DNA from: a bacterium
GTDB taxonomy: Bacteria; Pseudomonadota; Gammaproteobacteria; Burkholderiales; Thiobacteraceae
Reading direction: 5' to 3'
DNA length: 7,911 nt
Assembly: GCA_027438535.1 (NCBI GenBank)
Contig: DAIAMA010000045.1
Coordinates: forward strand, 1 to 7,911
A program made the position numbers and the translations under genes. Positions 1-6,575 of the stretch are shown here, one piece after another. The notes beneath the pieces are model-generated. The model saw nothing but the letters and a program-made list of their open reading frames with translations, did not search any database and was not told the DNA's origin. The stretch's first letter is position 1, and every line of letters starts with the position of its first letter.

Positions 1-719
1 GTTAGCATCAGCATGGTGGTGCCGTGCTTCGCTATCGTCTCGGCGCTCAAGGTGTAGAGACTGTAACTCATGATAACCCCCGCGGCGGAGACGGTGATCA
101 TTTGATCGAGCAATGCCGCGCTGTAATCGCGCAATACTTTGCGCTGCTCTACCTTGCCGGCATTCGCATCGCCCAATTCGGCGCGGCGTTTCGCGAAGCC
201 GAGGAACAAGGTCAGCATCAATCCGCACAGCAATAGCCATTGCGATGGCGGGATGTCCACGCCACTGGTGCCGGCGAGCAAACGCAGCATGAAGCCGGCG
301 GCAATAATGAACACATCCAGAATCACCACGCGCTTCAGCCCCAGGGTGTAGGCGATATTCATCACGCCATACGCGGCGAGCATGGCCGCGACCAAGGGCG
401 ATGCGTAATACCCCAGCACGCCGCCCGCCAGCCCCACGACTAGCGCCAGCGCGATGGCCGCGTTCAAGCTTACCGCGCCTCGCGCCAAGGGCCGGTTGCG
501 CTTGCGCGGATGCTTGCGGTCCGCATCCCGGTCGGCGATATCGTTGAGAATATAGATGCAACTCGATACCAGGGAAAACCCCGCCGCCGCCGCGAGTACG
601 CGCCACACCAGGCCCGCATCGCCCCAGGCGTGACCGAACAGCAGGCCGACGAATAAAAACAGGCTTTTTACCCACTGCTTCGGGCGCAACAAACGGATGA
701 GGTCAAGCGGGGCGTTCAT
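1..719 (-). CDS. UbiA-superfamily prenyltransferase, decaprenyl-phosphate phosphoribosyltransferase-like (3' end outside window)
   Basis: An integral membrane enzyme, 239 complete codons visible, cut by the left window edge. Seen: ATG at 719, an N-terminal LLRPKQWVKSLF segment, then the UbiA first aspartate motif N59-D60-x2-D63-x3-D67 followed by a basic stretch (RKHPRKRNRP), and about six hydrophobic segments. A second conserved region, LKRVVILDVFIIAAGF (128-143), precedes LRLLAG, and FAKRRAELG lies near 175-183. Known: the aspartate motif binds Mg-diphosphate of the donor. The RPKQW...N-D-x2-D...KRRAEL combination is typical of the subgroup containing mycobacterial DPPR synthase, which joins PRPP to decaprenyl phosphate, rather than UbiA/MenA/CyoE of quinone and heme synthesis. 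Inferred role: making a lipid-linked pentose in the inner membrane for the two upstream GT-C enzymes. Its ATG overlaps the preceding stop (ATGA) and has no strong ribosome binding site, so translation is probably coupled. Another prenyltransferase specificity remains possible. Confidence 0.85.
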   Translation of the reverse strand, partial: MNAPLDLIRLLRPKQWVKSLFLFVGLLFGHAWGDAGLVWRVLAAAAGFSLVSSCIYILNDIADRDADRKHPRKRNRPLARGAVSLNAAIALALVVGLAGGVLGYYASPLVAAMLAAYGVMNIAYTLGLKRVVILDVFIIAAGFMLRLLAGTSGVDIPPSQWLLLCGLMLTLFLGFAKRRAELGDANAGKVEQRKVLRDYSAALLDQMITVSAAGVIMSYSLYTLSAETIAKHGTTMLML

Positions 720-2242
720 GGCGCGCGCGGTGGCCGGCAAGACTCATTGGGGAAATAGCGTTCGCAGAAATAACATCCGCCCATCGGCAGATAGCGCGGG
801 ACGGCATAATATTTGTCCTTTATGCGGCGCAGCACGCCCTCGCGGTACGCGGTGTAACTGAAATCGTGACCCAACACCAAATAAAATTTCGCGCCGTAGA
901 GCGTGAAGTCGCTGAATTCGATCGACTTGAAATACGGGCCATAGTCATCGAACGTCGGTGGATGCTTCAGGAAAATAAGAATATTGCGGCCATCGAGTTC
1001 GCGAAAGTCGGTCACGATATCGTCATGGCGCGCATGCGAAGAACCCTCGCCGAACACGAACACATTCTGGTGCGCATGATAGGACAAGATCGCCGCCGTG
1101 GAGTAGCCATCGGTGGCGAGCGCGAATCTATCGCGATACGGCTCCAGCCGGTCGAGCAATTCCTCGTGCTTGAGCAAAATCACCGCGCCATCGGCATAGC
1201 GCGTGGCCTGCCATGCCGACATCGGCAGCAAGCCGATCACCGCCAGCGCCGCCAAATGCACGCCGGAGAAGACCAGGAGAAAGCGCAGCGTTTTCCACAT
1301 TTCCACCTGGCTGAGCCACAGCGCGAGCAGCACGAACAAGAAGGGATAAAACGAAAGCAGCCAATGCAAACCGATGATTTTTTCAAGCGACAGAAGCGCG
1401 AATATCGCCATCGGCAAGACGAACACGAAAGCGAACAAACGGAAGCGCGCATCCGTCCACGCCGCGGATAAAGTCTTACGCTTCTTCACCAGCCACCACA
1501 CGACGAGCGGCGTCGTCAAATACACGTGAATCAGCAAATAGACGAGCGGCTTGTACCAAGCGAACTTGGCGTCATCATTGCGATTGAACACATTGAACAT
1601 GATGTTCGCCCAGCAATGGCTGTAATTCCAGTATACATTGAGCGCGATGAACGGCAGCGAGGCCGCGCACAGCCAAACAAAGCCGCGGCTTCGCGCGCGC
1701 GCCTGGGGCGTAGCGGCCCAATAGGCGAGTATGCCCAGCCCCAGCAGCGCGGCGAAATATTTCGACAGGCAGGCAAGCCCGAACGCCGCGCCGGCCCCGA
1801 CGAAATAGCGGGTCTTGCCGTTTTGCATGGCGCGCGCCAGCAGCCACACACTGATGAAGCTGAAGAAAATCAAGCCGGCGTCGGTGGTGATCAAGACACC
1901 GATCAAATTGACGGGCGATACCCAATAAAGCAGCGCCGCCAGCGCCGCTTTTTCTTCGTCCCATTCGCGCAACAGCCGGTACAAGCCATAGCCGATGAAA
2001 CTGGTGAACAGCACTATCGGCAGGCGTAGTACCCATGCCGCATCGCTGATGTGCAGCATGAGCCATAATAACCAGCCCACCATCGGCGGGTGATCGTAGA
2101 AACCGAAATCGGGACGCTGTCCCCAAATCAGAAAATACGCCTCGTCGCCGGAAAAAGGCAACACGGCGGAAAGCACCAGCTTGATCGCCAGCGTCGCGAG
2201 CAATGCCGGCATCAGCCAGGAACGCGCGCTGCGGACAGTCAC
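716..2242 (-). CDS. Family-39-type (PMT_2) membrane glycosyltransferase, GT-C fold
   Basis: A 508-residue polytopic inner-membrane protein expected to transfer a sugar from a polyprenyl-phosphate donor on the periplasmic side. Seen: after the first membrane segment comes G32-D33-E34-A-Y-F, the acidic pair of the first periplasmic loop, then FYDHPPMVGW (48-57), a hallmark of bacterial PMT_2 proteins. A second acidic site is T119-D120 in VLITTDAGLIFF. Many hydrophobic helices run to about residue 350, followed by a soluble C-terminal part. The tail carries C490-x2-C493 and C502, which is unusual. The start is taken as GTG at 2242 because it overlaps the upstream stop as GTGA and has AGGAG eight bases upstream; the next ATG, ten codons in, would cut into the first basic/hydrophobic segment. 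Its end overlaps the next gene as ATGA. The acceptor (lipid A, glycan, pilin or other) cannot be read from the sequence. The family call is firm; the sugar is unknown. Confidence 0.88.
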   Translation of the reverse strand: MTVRSARSWLMPALLATLAIKLVLSAVLPFSGDEAYFLIWGQRPDFGFYDHPPMVGWLLWLMLHISDAAWVLRLPIVLFTSFIGYGLYRLLREWDEEKAALAALLYWVSPVNLIGVLITTDAGLIFFSFISVWLLARAMQNGKTRYFVGAGAAFGLACLSKYFAALLGLGILAYWAATPQARARSRGFVWLCAASLPFIALNVYWNYSHCWANIMFNVFNRNDDAKFAWYKPLVYLLIHVYLTTPLVVWWLVKKRKTLSAAWTDARFRLFAFVFVLPMAIFALLSLEKIIGLHWLLSFYPFLFVLLALWLSQVEMWKTLRFLLVFSGVHLAALAVIGLLPMSAWQATRYADGAVILLKHEELLDRLEPYRDRFALATDGYSTAAILSYHAHQNVFVFGEGSSHARHDDIVTDFRELDGRNILIFLKHPPTFDDYGPYFKSIEFSDFTLYGAKFYLVLGHDFSYTAYREGVLRRIKDKYYAVPRYLPMGGCYFCERYFPNESCRPPRAP

Positions 2243-3903
2243 TTGCGCCGCTCCTGCAGGCGATACAAAACAAAAGCTTCGGATTTATCGCCGGGGCGGC
2301 TGCCGTGCCAAATTTTCACCCAGCCCGCGCCCGGCCGCGCATCGGGACGGCGTGGATCGGTCTGGAGTAAAAACAGATCGCAGCCATAGGCGTCGAATTC
2401 GGCGCGCTCCACGCGCTGCGTGCTAATCCCCGCATAGTAGTAGAACACTCCGCGTTGCGCCTGCCCCAAACCGGCGCTGCCGATGCAGCGGTAATGCGGC
2501 GGCAGATGGCGTTTCAAGGCCAGCGCCACGTTCGCATAACTCCGCCCGTAATTGAGCCATGGCAGCATCAAGGTCGCGGCCAGCCCCCACATCAGCGTGA
2601 TCCCCGCCGCCCAATGAAATACCGCGCGCCGGCCGGAGCGGAACGAGCCGCGCAGCGGCAGCAGCCACAGCACGCTGAGCAGCAAGGCGACCACGAACGC
2701 CAGCCATTCGAAGCTCGGCGTGAATCCCGGTTGAAATTTCAGGATATGCCGGTAAAAACGCGCCGGATGGCCGGTCATCAAGGTCAGCCACGCGAGCCAG
2801 ACAAAAGCCGAGAACAAACCGAAAGTCATGATGCCGAACCAGCCCAAGGCATTCGCCGCGCCGCGCCGCAAGGTTTCCGCGCCTGGCACCGCGAGCAGCG
2901 TCAACGGCAGCAACACCGGCAGCATGTGGATGTCGCGCGTTTCCGCGTTCAAGCTCGTGAAGGAAAAAGTGACGGCGAAAAATACCAGGGGTAGCTGAAA
3001 ACACGGCTCATGCAGCAATTTTTTACGGTATCCCCACAGCGTCCACAGCGTGATCGGCAATACCGGCCAAGCGAACCACGGCAGCAGATTTAAAAAATAA
3101 TCGAGTTCGCTGCGCGCATAGGTCATGTAAAACTTGGTGATCAAGGGCAGATTTTCCACGCGCCACCACCGGAAAAACACCTCGCGCGCCTGTTGGTGCA
3201 ACAGCCACGGCCAAATCGTCAGAAAGGGCAGGCTCGCCACCAGCCCGATCAACAGCGCGCGCGCATAGCGCCGCGTGCGCCACGCCGCAAACAAGCCCAA
3301 GAGCGCCGCCGTCAGTAACACCACGACCACCGGTATCAGTCCGCGCGACAAAAACGCGATGCCCATGCCGATACCGATCAACACACCCGCCGGATTCGGG
3401 CGGCGCGCGCTCAACGCAAAACCCCACAACACAAAAGCGTAGCCGGCGAGCAGCGCGGTATCGGTGATCATCTCGTGCGCATGCACCAGCAAGCCCACGC
3501 TGCCGATGAGCAGCGCCAATGCCAAGCGCGGCATGGTCGGGCCATATAGTTCGCGCGCCGTCATCGCCGTCGCCGCCAGCGTCAGCGCCATGTAGAAGCC
3601 GCTCGCCAGCCGCGCCGCGTCGTAGGGCGCCAGCGCCCAGCCGAACAACTTTGCGCATACCGCCGCGGTCCAGTAATACAAGGGGCCAAAGGATAAGTCG
3701 GGTTCGCCCGCGAGCGTCGGCACCAGCCATTCGCCGGAATGCAAAATATGGTAGACGATGCCGAATACGCGCGCCTCGTCCGGTTTCCATGGGTCGTGGC
3801 CGACCAAGCCGGGAATCAGCCACGCCGCGCATAACAGCAGCAGCAAGGCCAGCTTGCGCGGCTCTTCGCGTAACGCGGTGTCGAGCCCTGGCGCGGCGCG
3901 CAT
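2239..3903 (-). CDS. ArnT-like family-39 membrane glycosyltransferase
   Basis: A 554-residue GT-C membrane enzyme, resembling ArnT-type lipid A pentosyl (aminoarabinose) transferases in layout. Seen: the first membrane helix is followed by DPWKPDEARVFGI (37-49) with the acidic pair D42-E43, then the HSGEWLVPTLAGEPDLSFGP region and GPLYYW (73-78); ArnT-like proteins usually read PPLYYW here. A second loop contains HAHEMITDTALL (141-152) with D148. A row of membrane helices reaches about residue 450, then a soluble, probably periplasmic domain of about 104 residues. The start is ATG at 3903, which forms TGATG with the malic enzyme stop and has GGAG four bases upstream. An in-frame start 14 codons earlier would put Gly/Arg-rich residues inside the malic enzyme gene and is less likely. 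The two glycosyltransferases here are paralogues in fold only, with different motif wording, so they probably act on different acceptors or successive steps. True ArnT function is not claimed. Confidence 0.87.
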   Translation of the reverse strand: MRAAPGLDTALREEPRKLALLLLLCAAWLIPGLVGHDPWKPDEARVFGIVYHILHSGEWLVPTLAGEPDLSFGPLYYWTAAVCAKLFGWALAPYDAARLASGFYMALTLAATAMTARELYGPTMPRLALALLIGSVGLLVHAHEMITDTALLAGYAFVLWGFALSARRPNPAGVLIGIGMGIAFLSRGLIPVVVVLLTAALLGLFAAWRTRRYARALLIGLVASLPFLTIWPWLLHQQAREVFFRWWRVENLPLITKFYMTYARSELDYFLNLLPWFAWPVLPITLWTLWGYRKKLLHEPCFQLPLVFFAVTFSFTSLNAETRDIHMLPVLLPLTLLAVPGAETLRRGAANALGWFGIMTFGLFSAFVWLAWLTLMTGHPARFYRHILKFQPGFTPSFEWLAFVVALLLSVLWLLPLRGSFRSGRRAVFHWAAGITLMWGLAATLMLPWLNYGRSYANVALALKRHLPPHYRCIGSAGLGQAQRGVFYYYAGISTQRVERAEFDAYGCDLFLLQTDPRRPDARPGAGWVKIWHGSRPGDKSEAFVLYRLQERRK

Positions 3904-5129
3904 CAGGCTCCGCCGGCCGCCGCCGTGACCGCCGGCGGCACGCACTCGATAAGACGCGGATCGAAGGGCTTGGGCAGAATGTATTCCCTGCCAAAGGCGA
4001 GCGAGGCGAGCTGATACGCCTCCAGCACCGATTGCGGCACCGGCTCTTTGGCGAGCGCGGAGATCGCCTTCACCGCCGCCAGCAACATCGGGCGCGTGAT
4101 GCGCTTGGCGCGCGCATCCAAGGCGCCGCGGAAAATGTAGGGAAAGCCCAGCACATTATTCACTTGGTTCGGGTAATCGGAGCGTCCGGTCGCCATGATG
4201 AGATCGCTACGCGCCGCGTGGGCGAGTTCCGGGCGAATTTCCGGATCTGGATTCGCCAGCGCGAATACCACGGGATTCGGCGCCATGCTTTGCAGCATCG
4301 CCGGTGTCACCAGGTTCGGCCCGGAGACGCCGATGAATACGTCCGCATCGCGCATCGCATCCGCCAGCGTGCGCCGCTCGGTGCTTTGCACGAAAGCTTG
4401 TTTATACGCATTCAGATCGGTGCGACCGGCGTGGATCACGCCCTTGCTGTCCACCACCAGGATATTGTCGCGTTTAACGCCCAGCGCCGTTAGCAACTCG
4501 AGTGAAGCCAACCCCGCCGCCCCCGCCCCCAAGCAAACTAATTTCACTTGATCCAGTTGCTTGCCTTGTACTTCGAGCGCATTCAACAGCCCGGCGCAGA
4601 TAATCACCGCGGTGCCATGCTGATCGTCGTGGAACACTGGAATGTCGAGCCGCGCGGACAAAGCTTTCTCGATTTCAAAACAATGCGGCGCGGCGATGTC
4701 TTCCAAGTTGATGCCGCCGAACGTCGGCGCAATGGAAACCACGGTTTCGATGAATTGCGCGGGCGAAGGCGCATCCACTTCGATGTCGAACACATCGATC
4801 CCGGCAAAACGCTTGAACAATACCGCCTTGCCCTCCATCACCGGCTTGGCGGCCAAGGGGCCGAGATTGCCCAAACCCAAAATCGCCGTGCCATCGGTAA
4901 TCACCGCCACCAAGTTACCCTTATTGGTATAGCGGTAGGCGTTCTCCGGATCGTGCGCAATTTCGCGCACCGGTTCGGCCACACCGGGGCTATAGGCGAG
5001 GGTGAGATCGGCTGCCGTGGCGCAGGGCTTGGAAGATTCCACCGACAGCTTTCCGGGTTTGGGAAATTGGTGATAAGCAAGCGCTGCTTGGCGCCGATGC
5101 GCTGCATTGGCAGAAGGATCTTGGCTCAT
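3903..5129 (-). CDS. maeB: NAD(P)-dependent malic enzyme, single-domain (no phosphotransacetylase domain)
   Basis: A cytoplasmic enzyme that converts malate to pyruvate and CO2 with reduction of NAD(P), linking the TCA cycle to pyruvate and NADPH. Seen over 408 residues: Y46 in LAYSPGV (catalytic tyrosine region); KPVMEGK with K101 (catalytic lysine position); metal ligands in NLEDI (E143, D144) and FHDDQHGTA (D168/D169); the Rossmann loop GAGAAG (201-206), followed by VVDSKG; LANPDPEI (291-298); and NNVLGFPYIFRGALD (324-338). The protein ends soon after PKPFDPRL (386-393). The MaeB of E. coli continues for over 300 residues with a phosphotransacetylase-like domain, which regulates it. Here that domain is absent and the stop is fused to the next start (TGATG). 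Single-domain forms are known, so this need not be a damaged gene. D227 followed by S-K does not decide between NAD and NADP. No strong ribosome binding site is seen before ATG 5129. Confidence 0.95.
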   Translation of the reverse strand: MSQDPSANAAHRRQAALAYHQFPKPGKLSVESSKPCATAADLTLAYSPGVAEPVREIAHDPENAYRYTNKGNLVAVITDGTAILGLGNLGPLAAKPVMEGKAVLFKRFAGIDVFDIEVDAPSPAQFIETVVSIAPTFGGINLEDIAAPHCFEIEKALSARLDIPVFHDDQHGTAVIICAGLLNALEVQGKQLDQVKLVCLGAGAAGLASLELLTALGVKRDNILVVDSKGVIHAGRTDLNAYKQAFVQSTERRTLADAMRDADVFIGVSGPNLVTPAMLQSMAPNPVVFALANPDPEIRPELAHAARSDLIMATGRSDYPNQVNNVLGFPYIFRGALDARAKRITRPMLLAAVKAISALAKEPVPQSVLEAYQLASLAFGREYILPKPFDPRLIECVPPAVTAAAGGA

Positions 5130-5281
5130 GTCAAAGTTCGCGGATAGCCCGCGCCGCTAGAAAAACGCACCATTTTAGCCGCCGCCGCCGGCTACCGCCA
5201 GCGAAAGCAGGGCGCCCGCTTGCAAATTCACCTCAAGCGGCTATTCTTGACGGTACGGTTGGATGGATCGAGGGAATACGA
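5130..5281. promoter_or_regulatory. Divergent intergenic region between maeB and the 131-residue gene
   Basis: These 152 bases separate two divergent gene starts, so they should hold promoters for both directions. On the minus strand TAAAAT at 5172-5177 could be a -10 box about 43 bases before the maeB start, but no good -35 lies upstream, only GCC repeats (GCCGCCGCCGCCGG at 5179-5192). On the plus strand a TTGACG at 5247-5252 resembles a -35 box, but nothing like a -10 is correctly spaced. GAGGGA at 5270-5275, six bases before ATG 5282, is the ribosome binding site of the rightward gene. I see no operator palindrome or riboswitch. Confidence 0.4.
5172..5177 (-). promoter_or_regulatory. Possible -10 box for the maeB-led operon
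   Basis: The minus-strand hexamer TAAAAT matches five of six positions of the sigma-70 -10 consensus and would give a leader of about 35 bases. The -35 position is GC-rich and does not match, so this rests on the -10 alone. Confidence 0.28.
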
Positions 5282-5677
5282 ATGGAGTATGCGGATACCG
5301 AAAGAACCCGCCAGTTGAGTTTCTCGCGCTTGCCGCCGGGCCAGGCCAAAGCGGCATTGCTGTTGCTGCATGATTTGCCGCATCTTACCGTGCTCGGCAC
5401 GGCGGGCGACACCGGCCTTATGATTCGCTACGAATTACCGTACTACACCCTGGAAAAAATCGAATTGGCGCTGATCGACCAGGGTTTTCATCTGGACAAC
5501 TCCCTCATCAATAAACTCCGGCGCGCGCTTTTCTATTACGCTGAAAATATTCAGTGTCAAAATCTGACGCAACCGGCGCAACGCGAACGCACCCGGCGCA
5601 TCTTCGCGCAGGTCTACGAGCATCACTCCCACGGCGACCACGACGATACGCCGCCCGAATGGCGCGAATACCGCTGA
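5282..5677 (+). CDS. Uncharacterised protein, HMA/ferredoxin-like fold without CxxC, His/Asp-rich tail
   Basis: I do not recognise this 131-residue protein as a named family. Seen: residues 11-75 follow the strand-helix-strand-strand-helix-strand spacing of a heavy-metal-associated (HMA) domain: LSFSRLPPGQAKAALLLLHD, then LTVLGTAGDTGLMIRYELP, then LEKIELALIDQGFHLD. The 'helix ending in xALxxxGF' pattern is HMA-like, but the metal-binding CxxC of the first loop is replaced by LPPGQA. A helical segment follows (76-110, NKLRRALFYYAENIQ...), with a single cysteine C92. The C-terminus carries EHHSHGDHDD (113-122), four His and three Asp in ten residues, which could bind a divalent metal. There is no signal peptide or membrane segment, so it is probably cytoplasmic. 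The start is ATG 5282 with GAGGGA six bases upstream. It lies 114 bases before the adenylyltransferase gene on the same strand. Real gene: likely; fold: inferred by eye; function: unknown. Confidence 0.82.
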   Translation: MEYADTERTRQLSFSRLPPGQAKAALLLLHDLPHLTVLGTAGDTGLMIRYELPYYTLEKIELALIDQGFHLDNSLINKLRRALFYYAENIQCQNLTQPAQRERTRRIFAQVYEHHSHGDHDDTPPEWREYR

Positions 5678-5734
5678 ACTCCGTTCCGCATTCCGGGTTT
5701 CGCGTTAAGAACCTCGGTAGGCATCGGTCCTATC

Positions 5735-5763
5735 TTGCCCTAAGCGCGCTTGGCCATCACAAT
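5735..5763 (+). promoter_or_regulatory. Weak candidate sigma-70 promoter for the adenylyltransferase gene
   Basis: TTGCCC (5735-5740) and CACAAT (5758-5763) are separated by 17 bases, each matching four of six consensus positions, and lie about 30 bases before ATG 5792. The 114-base gap leaves room for an independent promoter, but such a match can occur by chance. Confidence 0.2.
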
Positions 5764-5791
5764 CCCTTGTACTCCAACTCAAAACTGCTTT

Positions 5792-6553
5792 ATGACCGAC
5801 GACCAACTGCTGCGCTACAGCCGCCACATCCTTCTGCCCGAGATCGGACTGGAAGGGCAGGAGAGGCTGGCGAATTCCCATGCGCTCATCATCGGCGCGG
5901 GAGGGCTCGGCTCCCCTGCCGCCCTTTATCTCGCATCCTCGGGCGTCGGCAAAATCACGCTATGCGATGACGACAATGTCGATCTCACCAATTTGCAGCG
6001 CCAGATCGCGCATCAAACCGCCGCGCTCGGCCAAAACAAAGCCGAATCCGCCGCGCGCGCCGCACACGCGCTTAACCCAACGATAAACGCGATGGCCCTC
6101 CCGCAACGCGCGGACGATGCGCTACTGCGCACGCAAGTCGCGCTAGCGGATGTGGTCATCGATGCTTCGGATAATTTCGCCACCCGGCATGCGGTGAACC
6201 GCGCCTGTGTGGCCGCTCGCAAACCCCTGGTATCGGGTGCCGCGGTGCGCTTCGATGGTCAAGTGGCGGTATTCGATCTGCGGCAAGACGACGCGCCTTG
6301 CTATCACTGCTTGTTTCCGGAAGGGGGCGATGCGGATGAGATGCGTTGCGCGGAAAACGGCGTATTCGCACCGCTGGTCGGCATTATCGGCAGCACGCAA
6401 GCGGCGGAAGCTCTGAAGTTGATCGTGGCTTGCGGCACATCGCTGAACGGCAAATTATTGCTGCTCGACAGCCTCGCCATGGAATGGCGCACGCTGCGCC
6501 TGAAGCGGGATCCGGCCTGCGCGGTATGCGCCATGCCCGCCCCTCGCGCCTGA
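5792..6553 (+). CDS. moeB: E1-like adenylyltransferase, MoeB/ThiF/HesA family
   Basis: A cytoplasmic enzyme that adenylates the C-terminal Gly-Gly of a small ubiquitin-like sulfur carrier (MoaD for molybdopterin, ThiS for thiamine) before it is loaded with sulfur. Seen over 253 residues: LLRYSRHILLPEIGLEGQE at the N-terminus; the ATP loop GAGGLGSP (35-42); D59-D60-D61-N-V-D followed by N67-L-Q-R70-Q; K83; D124 in VIDASDN; the zinc-type pairs C170-x2-C173 and C243-x2-C246; and C186 before GVFAPLVGIIGS. PLVSGAAVRFDGQV (145-158) reads more like MoeB than ThiF. The length fits the family without a C-terminal rhodanese domain. The start is ATG 5792, matching the family N-terminus; an upstream in-frame TTG at 5750 would add 14 non-conserved residues. 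The ribosome binding site is weak. No MoaD or ThiS gene is in the window, so MoeB versus ThiF (or a dual role) stays open. Confidence 0.9.
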   Translation: MTDDQLLRYSRHILLPEIGLEGQERLANSHALIIGAGGLGSPAALYLASSGVGKITLCDDDNVDLTNLQRQIAHQTAALGQNKAESAARAAHALNPTINAMALPQRADDALLRTQVALADVVIDASDNFATRHAVNRACVAARKPLVSGAAVRFDGQVAVFDLRQDDAPCYHCLFPEGGDADEMRCAENGVFAPLVGIIGSTQAAEALKLIVACGTSLNGKLLLLDSLAMEWRTLRLKRDPACAVCAMPAPRA

Positions 6554-6560
6554 CGCGAGG
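6542..6560. terminator. GC-rich inverted repeat at the convergent junction, overlapping the moeB stop
   Basis: A perfect 7-base inverted repeat, CCTCGCG (6542-6548) and CGCGAGG (6554-6560), encloses a five-base loop that contains the TGA stop of the adenylyltransferase gene. It sits between that gene and the leftward small gene ending at 6576. Its location suits a transcription end, but no T-tract follows on either strand, so it is not a standard intrinsic terminator. It may be an mRNA 3'-end stabilising hairpin, or chance in GC-rich DNA. Confidence 0.3.
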
Positions 6561-6575
6561 CCGGCCAAATGCCGC

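Noticed and set aside
866..1471. Plus-strand open frame of 201 codons inside the second glycosyltransferase gene
   Set aside because: A charged, low-complexity translation with no recognisable motif, antisense to a gene with clear family motifs.
3904..3945. Upstream in-frame start for the ArnT-like gene, adding 14 residues
   Set aside because: The added residues are Gly/Arg/His-rich and lie within the malic enzyme gene. ATG 3903 has GGAG and a TGATG junction.
3519..4493. Long plus-strand open frame (324 codons) opposite the first glycosyltransferase and malic enzyme genes
   Set aside because: Its translation is Arg/Ala/His-rich with no domain, and it lies antisense to two firm genes. Such frames are common in GC-rich DNA.
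5178..5192. GCC-repeat tract upstream of maeB
   Set aside because: A short trinucleotide run of this size is expected in GC-rich DNA and shows no sign of a functional repeat.
5716..5734. Weak hairpin (GGTAGG with CCTATC) between the 131-residue gene and the adenylyltransferase gene
   Set aside because: It has six pairs, including a G-U pair, with a seven-base loop and no T-tract. Too weak to call a terminator or riboswitch.
5750..5791. TTG start adding 14 residues to the adenylyltransferase
   Set aside because: The family begins at the MTDDQLLRYSRH segment; the added residues do not resemble it.
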